NCBI GenBank assembly: GCA_002344205.1
Contig: DDSZ01000001.1
Location: 1 to 58,145 of the forward strand
From: Opitutaceae bacterium UBA2377
GTDB lineage: Bacteria; Verrucomicrobiota; Verrucomicrobiia; Opitutales; Opitutaceae
Length of the DNA stretch: 58,145 nucleotides
Direction: 5' to 3'
Positions 51,025 through 58,145 of the stretch are shown one piece after another; the stretch's first letter is position 1, and each line of letters begins with the position of its first letter. Under the pieces are notes generated by a model. That model was given only the letters and a program-made list of their open reading frames with translations, was not told the origin of the DNA and did not search any database. A program made the translations under genes and the position numbers.

Positions 51025-52113
51025 CTATTTTCCGGCGGGCAGCGTCACGGTGGCCACGGTCCCTTCGCCGGGCGTGCTGACGAGGGTGAGTTTGCCGCCA
51101 GCCTGCTGGAGGAGGCGCGTGACCAGGGTGAGACCGAGGCCGAGGCCCTGTTGCTCATGGAGTTTGCGGTCAAATTGCTGGAAGGCACCGATTTTCTCAA
51201 TCTGCTCGGGGGTCATGCCGCGGCCGCGGTCGGTGAACCGCAGGGTGACGATCTCCGGGTCGGCGACGACCTCGATACGAACCGGTGTGCCTTGGCGGGA
51301 GAAGCCGAAGGCGTTGTCGGCGAGTTCCTCCACGATCAGGCCGAGCGAATCGGCGGAGATCACGGGGGTGGCGGAGGTGAGTGCCAAATCGAGGTCGGCC
51401 TCCCGTTTGTGCCGGGTGGCGACGCTGCGGGCGAGCTGGGTGACGGCTGACTGGGTCTGCACCGGCGAGAGCGGTGCGGGCGGTGCGGAGGCGGTTACCG
51501 GCATCTGGTCGAGATCGAGGATGCGGAGATAGTTGCGCAGGGTGCGGTGGAGACGGTCCCCGCTGCGGTTGATGTTGCCGGCGAGATCCACGATCTCGTC
51601 ACGCGAAAGTTCACCGGCTTCCTCCATCAGCAGTTCGCTCATGCCGATGATGCCGACCAAGGGCGTGAAAAACTCGTGCGGCAGGGTGGTGTGGAGCGAG
51701 CCGCGGAGGTCCTGCAGGGCTTGGTTTTCGACGCGCCAGTGGATGTCGGCCCGCTTGAGCCGGGTTTCGGTGCATTGGAGAACATCGGCCGCGGTGAAGG
51801 GTTTGGTGAGGTAGTCGTCCGCTCCGAGGTTCATGGCGGTGCGCTGGCTCGTCTGCGAGGGATTGCCGGTGATGATCACGATCTGGCGGGTGGCGAGATC
51901 GGGGTCCTGTCGGAAGGCCTCGACCACGGCGCGGCCGTCCATGATGGGCATGTTGATGTCGCAGAAAGTCAGGTCGGGCAGATGTTCGCGGGCGAGGGCG
52001 AGACCAGTGGCGCCGCCTTCGGCTTCAAGGGTCTCATAACCGGCCGTTTGCAGGATCATGGCCATCGTGGAGCGGATGGGCTCCTCGTCATCGATGATCA
52101 AAACTCGTTTCAT
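51025..52113 (-). CDS. Response regulator/histidine kinase hybrid
   Basis: A 362-residue two-domain signalling protein. A receiver domain comes first (acidic pocket D8-D9, phosphoacceptor D52 in FCDINMP, K104 in YLTKPF), then a histidine kinase core. The H-box reads LPHEFFTPLVGIIG with H146; the ATPase part has N-box VEELADNAFGFS, G1 DRGRGM and G2 GLGLGLTLV. There is no membrane helix or sensor domain, so it is cytoplasmic and probably takes input by phosphotransfer to its receiver. The H-box HEFFTPL variant is less common than HELRTPL. No cognate output regulator is adjacent. Confidence 0.9.
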   Translation of the reverse strand: MKRVLIIDDEEPIRSTMAMILQTAGYETLEAEGGATGLALAREHLPDLTFCDINMPIMDGRAVVEAFRQDPDLATRQIVIITGNPSQTSQRTAMNLGADDYLTKPFTAADVLQCTETRLKRADIHWRVENQALQDLRGSLHTTLPHEFFTPLVGIIGMSELLMEEAGELSRDEIVDLAGNINRSGDRLHRTLRNYLRILDLDQMPVTASAPPAPLSPVQTQSAVTQLARSVATRHKREADLDLALTSATPVISADSLGLIVEELADNAFGFSRQGTPVRIEVVADPEIVTLRFTDRGRGMTPEQIEKIGAFQQFDRKLHEQQGLGLGLTLVTRLLQQAGGKLTLVSTPGEGTVATVTLPAGK

Positions 52114-52216
52114 GATCGCAACAGTCGTGGGTGGGGTTGGGTCGAGTGTGTGGATCGCGGTCTGTCATACAAGCTTGGTCTGGCTTGGATGTGGGCGGCG
52201 GACGGGGCTGGCCGCT

Positions 52217-52657
52217 TCAGGACGACGGGAATTCGTAGCGGCCGTTGAAGATCAGCTCAACGTCGTCCACCGCGATGCGCACCTTGATTTTGCCGGTGGC
52301 CGTGCCTTCCGGGTAGGCCCGGCCCGTGACCTGCCGCGGTTTGCCGCGGTGGTTCTCGGCGTCGCCGGTGAAATCAATCACCTCGCCGTGGGCGAGGCGG
52401 GCCAGATCCGTCGCGGGGATCTGCAGGCGGATGCGTCCCGATTCGCTCCAGAAGGCCCAGGGAAAGACCCTGGCCTCGTAGGTGGCGGTGAAATCCTCGC
52501 CGACGCGCTCGAAGGTCGAGGGGACGAGCCGGACGCTGCCCACGTAGATGGAGGTCCTCATCGGCTCCACCCGCACGCGGTCCGGCAAGGCCGGCGCTGC
52601 GGGGGCGGCGGACAGGCCGGGCGCGACCAGCAAAAACAGGAGCAGAAACCGGAGCAT
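52217..52657 (-). CDS. Exported hypothetical protein, 146 residues
   Basis: A 146-residue secreted protein of unknown function. A clear signal peptide (LRFLLLFLLVAPGLSAAPA) is followed by an all-beta-looking domain (TSIYVGSVRLVPSTFERVG, TGKIKVRIAVDDVELIFNG). No cysteines and no lipobox. It lies 104 nt from the divergent argH gene. It may be a periplasmic polyester- or polysaccharide-associated protein, but I see no family match. Confidence 0.7.
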   Translation of the reverse strand: MLRFLLLFLLVAPGLSAAPAAPALPDRVRVEPMRTSIYVGSVRLVPSTFERVGEDFTATYEARVFPWAFWSESGRIRLQIPATDLARLAHGEVIDFTGDAENHRGKPRQVTGRAYPEGTATGKIKVRIAVDDVELIFNGRYEFPSS

Positions 52658-52761
52658 GGCGACAGCGTGGGTGCGTTGTCCGCCGGCGCAAACGGGAAGT
52701 GCGCCGGGCGGGACAGTTTCGCATTGCGCGGCGTGGCGGGGCGGCGTGAGCTAGCCGCCCT

Positions 52762-54174
52762 ATGGCCAGCCAGAAATCCCAAGCCACCTGGGGTGGCCGC
52801 TTCACCGCGGCGCCCGCCGATTTGATGCTGCGTTTCAGCGAATCGGTTTCTTTTGACCGCCGGCTGGCGCCGTTCGACATCGCCGGCAGCAAGGCCCACG
52901 CCGCCATGCTCGCGCACGTCGGGCTCATCACCGCGAAGGAGCGCGATGCCATCCATGCCGGGCTCGACGCCATCCTCGGCGAGATCAACGCCGGCAAGTT
53001 CGTCTGGGACGTGAAGCTCGAGGATGTCCACATGAACATCGAGCAGGCGCTCACGAAGCGCGTGCCCGCGGCCGCCAAGCTGCACACCGCGCGCAGCCGC
53101 AACGACCAGGTCGCGACCGACATGCGGCTGTGGTTCAAGCACGCCTGTGCCGGGCTCGGCGCGGCGCTCCGCGAGGCCCAGCGGGCATTGCTGGCGGTCG
53201 CGGCCGCAAACCGCGACGTGCTCATCCCCGGCTACACCCACCTGCAGCGCGCGCAGCCCGTGCAGTTGGCGCATCACCTTTTTGCCTGGCTGGAGATGTT
53301 GGAGCGCGACCGCACCCGGTTTGCCGAGGTCGCGGCCCGCGCCAACTGGTGCCCGCTCGGCTCCGGGGCGCTCGCCGGCACGACCCTGCCGATCGACCGC
53401 GAGTTCACGGCCAAACGGCTGGGCTTCGTGGATGCGAAGGGCCGCCCGCAGGTCACGCAAAACTCCATGGATACCGTGGCCGACCGCGACGTGTTCATCG
53501 AGTTCGCCACGGCCTGCGCGCTCACGGGCGTGCATTTTTCGCGCATCGCCGAGGACCTCATCCTCTGGAGCAGCGCCGAGTTCAAATTTGTCGAGCTGCC
53601 CGACGCCTTTTGCACCGGCTCCTCGTTGATGCCGCAGAAGAAAAACCCGGACTCCTGCGAACTCCTGCGCGGCAAGTCGGCGCGGCTGCAGGGCAACCTG
53701 CACACGTTGCTCACGTTGGCGAAGGGCCTGCCGCTCACCTACAACCGCGACCTGCAGGAGGACAAGCCGCCGGTCTTCGACAGCCACGACCAGACGCTCC
53801 TGTGCACCGAGGTGCTGGCTGGCACCTTGGCGGGCATGACCGTCCACCGGGAACGTTGCGCCGCGGCGGTGGCGGATCCCGCGTTGCTCGCGACGGATCT
53901 GGCCGACTACCTCGTGGAGCGCGGCGTGCCTTTCCGTGAGGCCCATCATGCCGTGGGCGCCGTGGTTGCGCTGGCGGAAAAACAGGGCGTGCCGCTCAAT
54001 CTCCTGCCGACGGACGAAGTGCGCCGCTTGCACGCCGGCTTCGGCCCCGACTGGGCGGGGGTCTTCGATCTCAAGCGCGCCGCGGACCGGCGCCGCGGCA
54101 CCGGCATGCCGGGGCCCGCGCAGGTTGCGAAACAGTTCACGCGCTGGAAGCGCGTGTTGAGAGCTGGGAGTTGA
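52762..54174 (+). CDS. argH: Argininosuccinate lyase
   Basis: A 470-residue enzyme that splits argininosuccinate to arginine and fumarate, the last step of arginine synthesis. The family signature [20 protein letters not shown] is present, as are [16 protein letters not shown] and [17 protein letters not shown]. It matches the typical length. The last six codons run into a GAGTTGAGGACTG-type dispersed repeat, so the C-terminus (VLRAGS) is probably repeat-derived. It precedes mutL on the same strand by 82 nt. Confidence 0.96.
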   Translation: MASQKSQATWGGRFTAAPADLMLRFSESVSFDRRLAPFDIAGSKAHAAMLAHVGLITAKERDAIHAGLDAILGEINAGKFVWDVKLEDVHMNIEQALTKRVPAAAKLHTARSRNDQVATDMRLWFKHACAGLGAALREAQRALLAVAAANRDVLIPGYTHLQRAQPVQLAHHLFAWLEMLERDRTRFAEVAARANWCPLGSGALAGTTLPIDREFTAKRLGFVDAKGRPQVTQNSMDTVADRDVFIEFATACALTGVHFSRIAEDLILWSSAEFKFVELPDAFCTGSSLMPQKKNPDSCELLRGKSARLQGNLHTLLTLAKGLPLTYNRDLQEDKPPVFDSHDQTLLCTEVLAGTLAGMTVHRERCAAAVADPALLATDLADYLVERGVPFREAHHAVGAVVALAEKQGVPLNLLPTDEVRRLHAGFGPDWAGVFDLKRAADRRRGTGMPGPAQVAKQFTRWKRVLRAGS

Positions 54175-54256
54175 GGACTGCGAGACTGAACCGAGTGTGG
54201 CAGACCGGGGTTTGAATTGCGCTCAACGCCCGGCTTCCTCCCTCAACTTTACCATC

Positions 54257-56026
54257 ATGCCCAAAGTCCGCATCCTGCCTGACCGCGTCGCCAACCAGAT
54301 CGCCGCGGGCGAGGTCATCGAGCGGCCCGCGGCGGTGGTGAAGGAGCTGGTGGAAAACGCCCTGGATGCCGGGGCCACGCGGATCGAGGTCGAGTTTCGT
54401 CACGGCGGGCGTTCGCTGATGCGCGTGGAGGACAACGGCGCCGGCATGTCGCGCGATGATGCGCTGCTGGCCCTCGAGCGGCATGCCACAAGCAAGATCA
54501 CCGAGGCCGGCGATCTCGACCGGCTGGCGAGCTACGGCTTCCGCGGCGAGGCGCTGCCGTCCATCGCGAGCGTTTCCCGCTTCGAGCTGCAGACGCGTGA
54601 GTCGGGGCAGGACGTGGGCAGCGTGATTTTGGTCAACGGCGGGAAGTTCGTGCATGTGCGCGATTGCGGCCGGCCGGTGGGCACGCGGATCGAGGTCACG
54701 CACCTGTTCAATTCCGTCCCGGCGCGCCGCAAGTTTCTCAAGACCGACCAGACGGAGTCCGCGCACATCATCCAGTGCGTGCGGCTTTACGCGCTGGCCT
54801 GCCCGCAGGTGGCGTTCACGCTGGTCGAGGACGGCCGGCTGATCTTCCAGTCGCCGGAGTGCGCCACGCTGGCCGAGCGGGTGGGGGAGATCTTCGGCCG
54901 GCAGACGGCGGAAGCGCTCGTGCCGATCGAGGCGGCCGAGCCCGGTCTGCGGCTCAGCGGGCTGATCGGCCGGCCGGGGGTGGGCCGGGCCACGCGGCAC
55001 GAGATGATTGTCTTCGTCAACCAGCGTCCCGTGGACAGCCGCACGCTCAACTACGCGTTGATCGAGAGCTACCATGAGTCGCTGCCGAAAGGCCGCTACC
55101 CGCTGGCGTTCGTGTTTTTCGAATGCGATCCCGCGGCGGTGGATGTGAACGTGCACCCGGCCAAGCGTGAGGTGCGCTTCCGCAGCGATCCCGCGGTGCG
55201 CTCGTTCGTGATTCGCGCGGTCCTCTCGCGGCTCCGGGAGCTGAATACGCCTGTGGTCTCAAATGCGGAATGTGGGGTGCGGAGTGCGGAGCCAAGCAAA
55301 CCGCTCTCCGTGGCACCTCGGCCCATTGTTGCCGCCGTGCCGGCATCGCCTGTTGCTCCGTCCGTTCCGCCTGCGCTTCGCCAGCCATCGCCTGCGATTG
55401 CGCCTGCCCATCCGTCATCCGCTGTTCGCAGTCCGCAATCCCAATCCCCTGACTGGCGTCTCATCGGTGTGGCGCACGGCAGTTTTGCGCTGTTTGAGAC
55501 GGCCGCCGGCCTCGTGTTGCTGGACCGGCGGGCGGCGCACGAACGGGTGTGGTTTGAGCGGTTGCAGGCGCAGTTCCGCGCCGGCGCCGTGGCCAGCCAG
55601 CGCCTGCTGTTGCCGACGCCGCTCGAGCTGGACCCGATCGCGACCGCCCTGCTGCTTGACCGGCTTGCGCTGCTGCAGGGCTGTGGTTTCGAGGTGGCGG
55701 AGTTTGGCCGCAATTTTTTCCGTATTGAGGCGGTGCCGGCGTGGATGGAGCCCGGCGCAGCCGAGCCGTTTGTCCGCGACTTCCTCGGCCTGCTCCGCGA
55801 GGGGCGGCTCGACGACAAGGACGTGGACCTGGCGCGGGATGAGATCGCGCGGCTTGCAGCGACCAAGGCGGTGCGGCTGCCCGAGACCGCCGGTGAAACC
55901 GAGCTCCGGGCCATGGTCGGGCAGTTGTTTGCGACACGGCACCCCCTGACGAGCCCGGCTGGCCGGCCGACCTACATCGAGGTCAACCACGCGGAGCTGG
56001 CGCGACGTTTCCAAAAATTAGCGTGA
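54257..56026 (+). CDS. mutL: DNA mismatch repair protein MutL
   Basis: A 589-residue mismatch repair ATPase. N-terminal GHKL motifs are complete: E-N in ELVENALDAGAT, DNGAGM, and YGFRGEALPSIASVS. A proline-rich linker (about 335-400) includes residues encoded by dispersed repeats (55260-55450). In the C-terminal dimer domain the endonuclease motif usually written DQHA(x)2E(x)4E reads DRRAAHERVWFE, keeping D, A, E and E but losing Q and H. ATG 54257 starts the conserved KVRILPDRVANQIAAGEV. Activity as ATPase is expected; nicking activity is uncertain. Confidence 0.95.
   Translation: MPKVRILPDRVANQIAAGEVIERPAAVVKELVENALDAGATRIEVEFRHGGRSLMRVEDNGAGMSRDDALLALERHATSKITEAGDLDRLASYGFRGEALPSIASVSRFELQTRESGQDVGSVILVNGGKFVHVRDCGRPVGTRIEVTHLFNSVPARRKFLKTDQTESAHIIQCVRLYALACPQVAFTLVEDGRLIFQSPECATLAERVGEIFGRQTAEALVPIEAAEPGLRLSGLIGRPGVGRATRHEMIVFVNQRPVDSRTLNYALIESYHESLPKGRYPLAFVFFECDPAAVDVNVHPAKREVRFRSDPAVRSFVIRAVLSRLRELNTPVVSNAECGVRSAEPSKPLSVAPRPIVAAVPASPVAPSVPPALRQPSPAIAPAHPSSAVRSPQSQSPDWRLIGVAHGSFALFETAAGLVLLDRRAAHERVWFERLQAQFRAGAVASQRLLLPTPLELDPIATALLLDRLALLQGCGFEVAEFGRNFFRIEAVPAWMEPGAAEPFVRDFLGLLREGRLDDKDVDLARDEIARLAATKAVRLPETAGETELRAMVGQLFATRHPLTSPAGRPTYIEVNHAELARRFQKLA
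55260..55450 (+). repeat. Dispersed repeat built in frame into the mutL linker
   Basis: TGCGGAATG/TGCGGAGTGCGGAG-type units at 55262-55292 and the opposite-strand form (CAGTCCGCAATCC) at 55423-55450 bracket a proline- and serine-rich stretch. The frame stays open through both, encoding NAECGVRSAE and AVRSPQSQSP. Such ECGVRSAE-type strings are usually translations of intergenic repeats. Confidence 0.5.
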
Positions 56027-56068
56027 CCGCCACCCCCTCGTGGCACGAATCTTGGTAGCATCGTCTCC

Positions 56069-58145
56069 ATGCCGTCCAAAAAAACCGCCGCCAAGCCAGC
56101 CGCCGACCGTCCTGCCGGGGACTCCCCCGAGGCCGTGCTGCGCTCGCTGATCCTCCGTCACCTCACCTCGACCCTCGCCCGGCATGCCGGGGGTGCGACC
56201 CCGCACGATTGGTGGGTGGCCACGGCGCTGGCCGTCCGAGATACCATCCACGAGCGGATGATTGCCACGCAGGCCGAGCATGCGCGGCTGAATGCGCGCC
56301 GCCTCTACTATTTCTCGCTCGAATACCTCATGGGCCGGCTCTTCGGCAACAACCTGCTCGCCACCGGCCTGATGGAGACGGCGGAAGCCGCGCTCGGCTC
56401 GCTCGGCCAGAGCCTGGAAAAAATCCGCGAGTCGGAGCTCGACATGGGCTTGGGCAACGGCGGCCTCGGGCGGCTCGCCGCCTGTTTCCTCGATTCGCTG
56501 GCGACCCTCGACTATCCGGCGCTCGGCTACGGCATCTACTACGAGTTTGGCCTCTTCAAGCAGGAGTTCGTCAACGGCCACCAGATCGAGCATCCCGACA
56601 GTTGGATCCGCCTTGGCGATCCTTGGGAGGTCGTGCGCCCGGAATACACCCAGAAAGTGCGGCTCTACGGCCGGGTGGAGAACATCTTCGACGACCGTGG
56701 CAACTACGTGCCGCGCTGGGTGGACACCAAGACCATCCTCGGCATCCCGCACGACATCCCTACCGCGGGCTATGGCACCACGACCGTCAACCTCCTCCGG
56801 CTCTGGGCCTCGAAAGCGACGGAGGATTTCGACCTCACCGCTTTCAACAGCGGCGGCTACGTTGACGCCGTGCGCGAGAAAGCCGTCGGCGAAACGGTCT
56901 CCAAGGTGCTTTACCCGAACGACAAGACCGAGAGCGGCAAGGAGCTGCGGCTCGTGCAGCAGTATTTCTTCGTGGCCTGCTCGCTGCGCGACATCATCCG
57001 CCGGCATTTCCGCACCGCCGGCAACGGCTGGGACAATTTTGCCGACAAAGTCGCCGTGCAGCTCAACGACACCCATCCCGCCATCGCGGTCGTCGAGCTC
57101 ATGCGCATCCTCGTGGACGAGGAAGCCCTCGGTTGGGATGAAGCCTGGGCGGTCGTCACGCGGACCTTCGCCTACACCAACCACACCCTCCTGCCCGAGG
57201 CGCTGGAGCAGTGGAGTGTCGCCCTGTTTGAACGCGTGCTCCCGCGGCACCTCCAGCTCATTTTCGAGATCAACCAACGGCACCTGGCGGCGGTGGAGGC
57301 CCGCTGGCCCGGCGATCACGAGAAAAAACGCGTGTGCTCCCTCATCGGCGAGAACGGCGCGAAGATGGTCCGCATGGCGCATCTCTCCGTGGTCGGCTCG
57401 CATGCCGTCAACGGCGTGGCCGCGCTGCACACCGCGCTGCTGAAGAAAAACCTCTTTCCCGAGTTCGACGCGCTCTTCCCCGGCCGCTTCCAGAACAAGA
57501 CCAACGGCATCACGCCGCGCCGCTGGCTCCTGAAGAGCAACCCGCGCCTCGCCGCGCTCCTCACGCGCACCCTCCGCGATGACCGCTGGCCGCGCGACCT
57601 CGACCGGCTCCGCGCCCTCGAGAAATTTGCCGGCGACGCGAAATTTCAGGCCGCCTTCATGGCCGTCAAGCGTGCCAACAAGGAGGACCTTGCGGCCATC
57701 ATCCGGGCCGAGTGCGGCCTCACCGTGTCGCCCGATGCGCTCTTCGACGTGCAGATCAAGCGCCTGCACGAATACAAGCGGCAGCACCTCAACCTGCTGC
57801 ACATCCTCGCCCTCTACCGGCGGCTGTTGCAGGACCCCGGGCTCGATATCGTCCCGCGCGTGTTTGTCTTCGGGGCGAAGGCCGCGCCCGGCTACGAAGT
57901 CGCCAAGAACATCATCCGCGCCATCAACACCATCGGCGCCCGCATCAACGCTGACGAGCGCATCGGCGGGAAGCTCAAGGTCGTCTTCCTGCCCAACTAC
58001 CGCGTCTCCCTTGCCGAGAAGATCATCCCCGCCGCCGACCTTTCCGAGCAAATCTCCACCGCCGGCAAGGAAGCCTCCGGCACCGGCAACATGAAACTCG
58101 CCCTCAACGGCGCGCTCACGCTCGGCACGCTCGACGGCGCCAATG
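56069..58145 (+). CDS. glgP: Glycogen/starch/alpha-glucan phosphorylase (3' end outside the window)
   Basis: The first 692 residues of a glycosyltransferase-35 phosphorylase, which releases glucose-1-phosphate from glycogen. Landmarks are [58 protein letters not shown], and at the edge [18 protein letters not shown] with the PLP-binding K676. The family is about 830 residues long, so roughly 140 are missing to the right. The frame has no stop within the window. The N-terminal 20 residues are K/A/P-rich. It starts 42 nt after mutL. Confidence 0.96.
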   Translation, partial: MPSKKTAAKPAADRPAGDSPEAVLRSLILRHLTSTLARHAGGATPHDWWVATALAVRDTIHERMIATQAEHARLNARRLYYFSLEYLMGRLFGNNLLATGLMETAEAALGSLGQSLEKIRESELDMGLGNGGLGRLAACFLDSLATLDYPALGYGIYYEFGLFKQEFVNGHQIEHPDSWIRLGDPWEVVRPEYTQKVRLYGRVENIFDDRGNYVPRWVDTKTILGIPHDIPTAGYGTTTVNLLRLWASKATEDFDLTAFNSGGYVDAVREKAVGETVSKVLYPNDKTESGKELRLVQQYFFVACSLRDIIRRHFRTAGNGWDNFADKVAVQLNDTHPAIAVVELMRILVDEEALGWDEAWAVVTRTFAYTNHTLLPEALEQWSVALFERVLPRHLQLIFEINQRHLAAVEARWPGDHEKKRVCSLIGENGAKMVRMAHLSVVGSHAVNGVAALHTALLKKNLFPEFDALFPGRFQNKTNGITPRRWLLKSNPRLAALLTRTLRDDRWPRDLDRLRALEKFAGDAKFQAAFMAVKRANKEDLAAIIRAECGLTVSPDALFDVQIKRLHEYKRQHLNLLHILALYRRLLQDPGLDIVPRVFVFGAKAAPGYEVAKNIIRAINTIGARINADERIGGKLKVVFLPNYRVSLAEKIIPAADLSEQISTAGKEASGTGNMKLALNGALTLGTLDGAN

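Noticed and set aside
1..58145. CRISPR array or phage structural genes
   Set aside because: No regularly spaced short repeats, no cas genes and no capsid, tail or integrase genes were seen.

Overview
The window looks like chromosomal DNA from a GC-rich Gram-negative bacterium of the Verrucomicrobiota, most likely family Opitutaceae. This rests on gene content and order: several sodium:solute symporters, five Gfo/Idh/MocA oxidoreductases, GntR/LacI-hybrid regulators, a TonB-dependent receptor, and the run tyrA-aroA-cmk-plsC. No rRNA or species marker is present, so the placement is inference.

Positions 1-33008 form an accessory catabolic region. It opens with a GntR/LacI-type regulator facing a phytanoyl-CoA dioxygenase-like gene. 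Next is a tightly overlapping minus-strand operon (two SDRs, an HpcH/HpaI aldolase, two Gfo/Idh/MocA proteins; 2201-6517), divergent from a GntR/FCD regulator (6619-7374). A TonB-dependent receptor with a clear promoter/operator (7475-7516) follows. Then comes a plus-strand run of 16 genes (9869-26970): a three-subunit gluconate-2-dehydrogenase-like complex, an L-2-hydroxy acid oxidase, two tandem symporter plus oxidoreductase pairs, a 2-hydroxyacid dehydrogenase, an MFS transporter, a kelch protein, an enolase-superfamily enzyme, a secreted HEAT-like protein, a DHDPS/KDG-aldolase-like enzyme, an unknown 109-residue protein and an aldo/keto reductase. Together they read as a route in which a sugar is taken up, oxidised to a sugar acid, dehydrated, cleaved by an aldolase and the products reduced or oxidised. 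A second minus-strand operon (27002-33008) holds a symporter, an amidohydrolase/class III aminotransferase fusion, an NHL-repeat protein and a DAO-type flavin oxidoreductase. A near-identical short site upstream of this operon and upstream of the GntR/FCD gene suggests shared control.

Positions 33009-35432 are a decayed boundary. It contains a broken IS630 transposase, the tail of an AraC-type regulator, about 750 nt without convincing genes, and then what looks like the last ~25 nt of a tRNA-Gly gene followed by a strong terminator. I read this as the displaced end of a tRNA used as an integration site, so much of the accessory region to its left may be an old genomic island.

Positions 35433-58145 are mostly housekeeping: a YdiJ-like FAD/Fe-S dehydrogenase, trpS, a second L-hydroxy acid oxidase, the tyrA-aroA-cmk-plsC operon, an EVE-domain protein, a PIN-TRAM membrane protein, tRNA-Ala(CGC), tRNA-Arg(TCT), tRNA-Asp(GTC), a lipid acyltransferase, a response regulator/histidine kinase, argH, mutL, and a glycogen phosphorylase that runs off the right edge. 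Odd items here are a 37-residue membrane peptide, a lysine-rich tail on a starch-binding-like domain, a double TonB-C protein, repeat DNA built into mutL, and a tRNA-Ala with an apparent A19-U56 swap.
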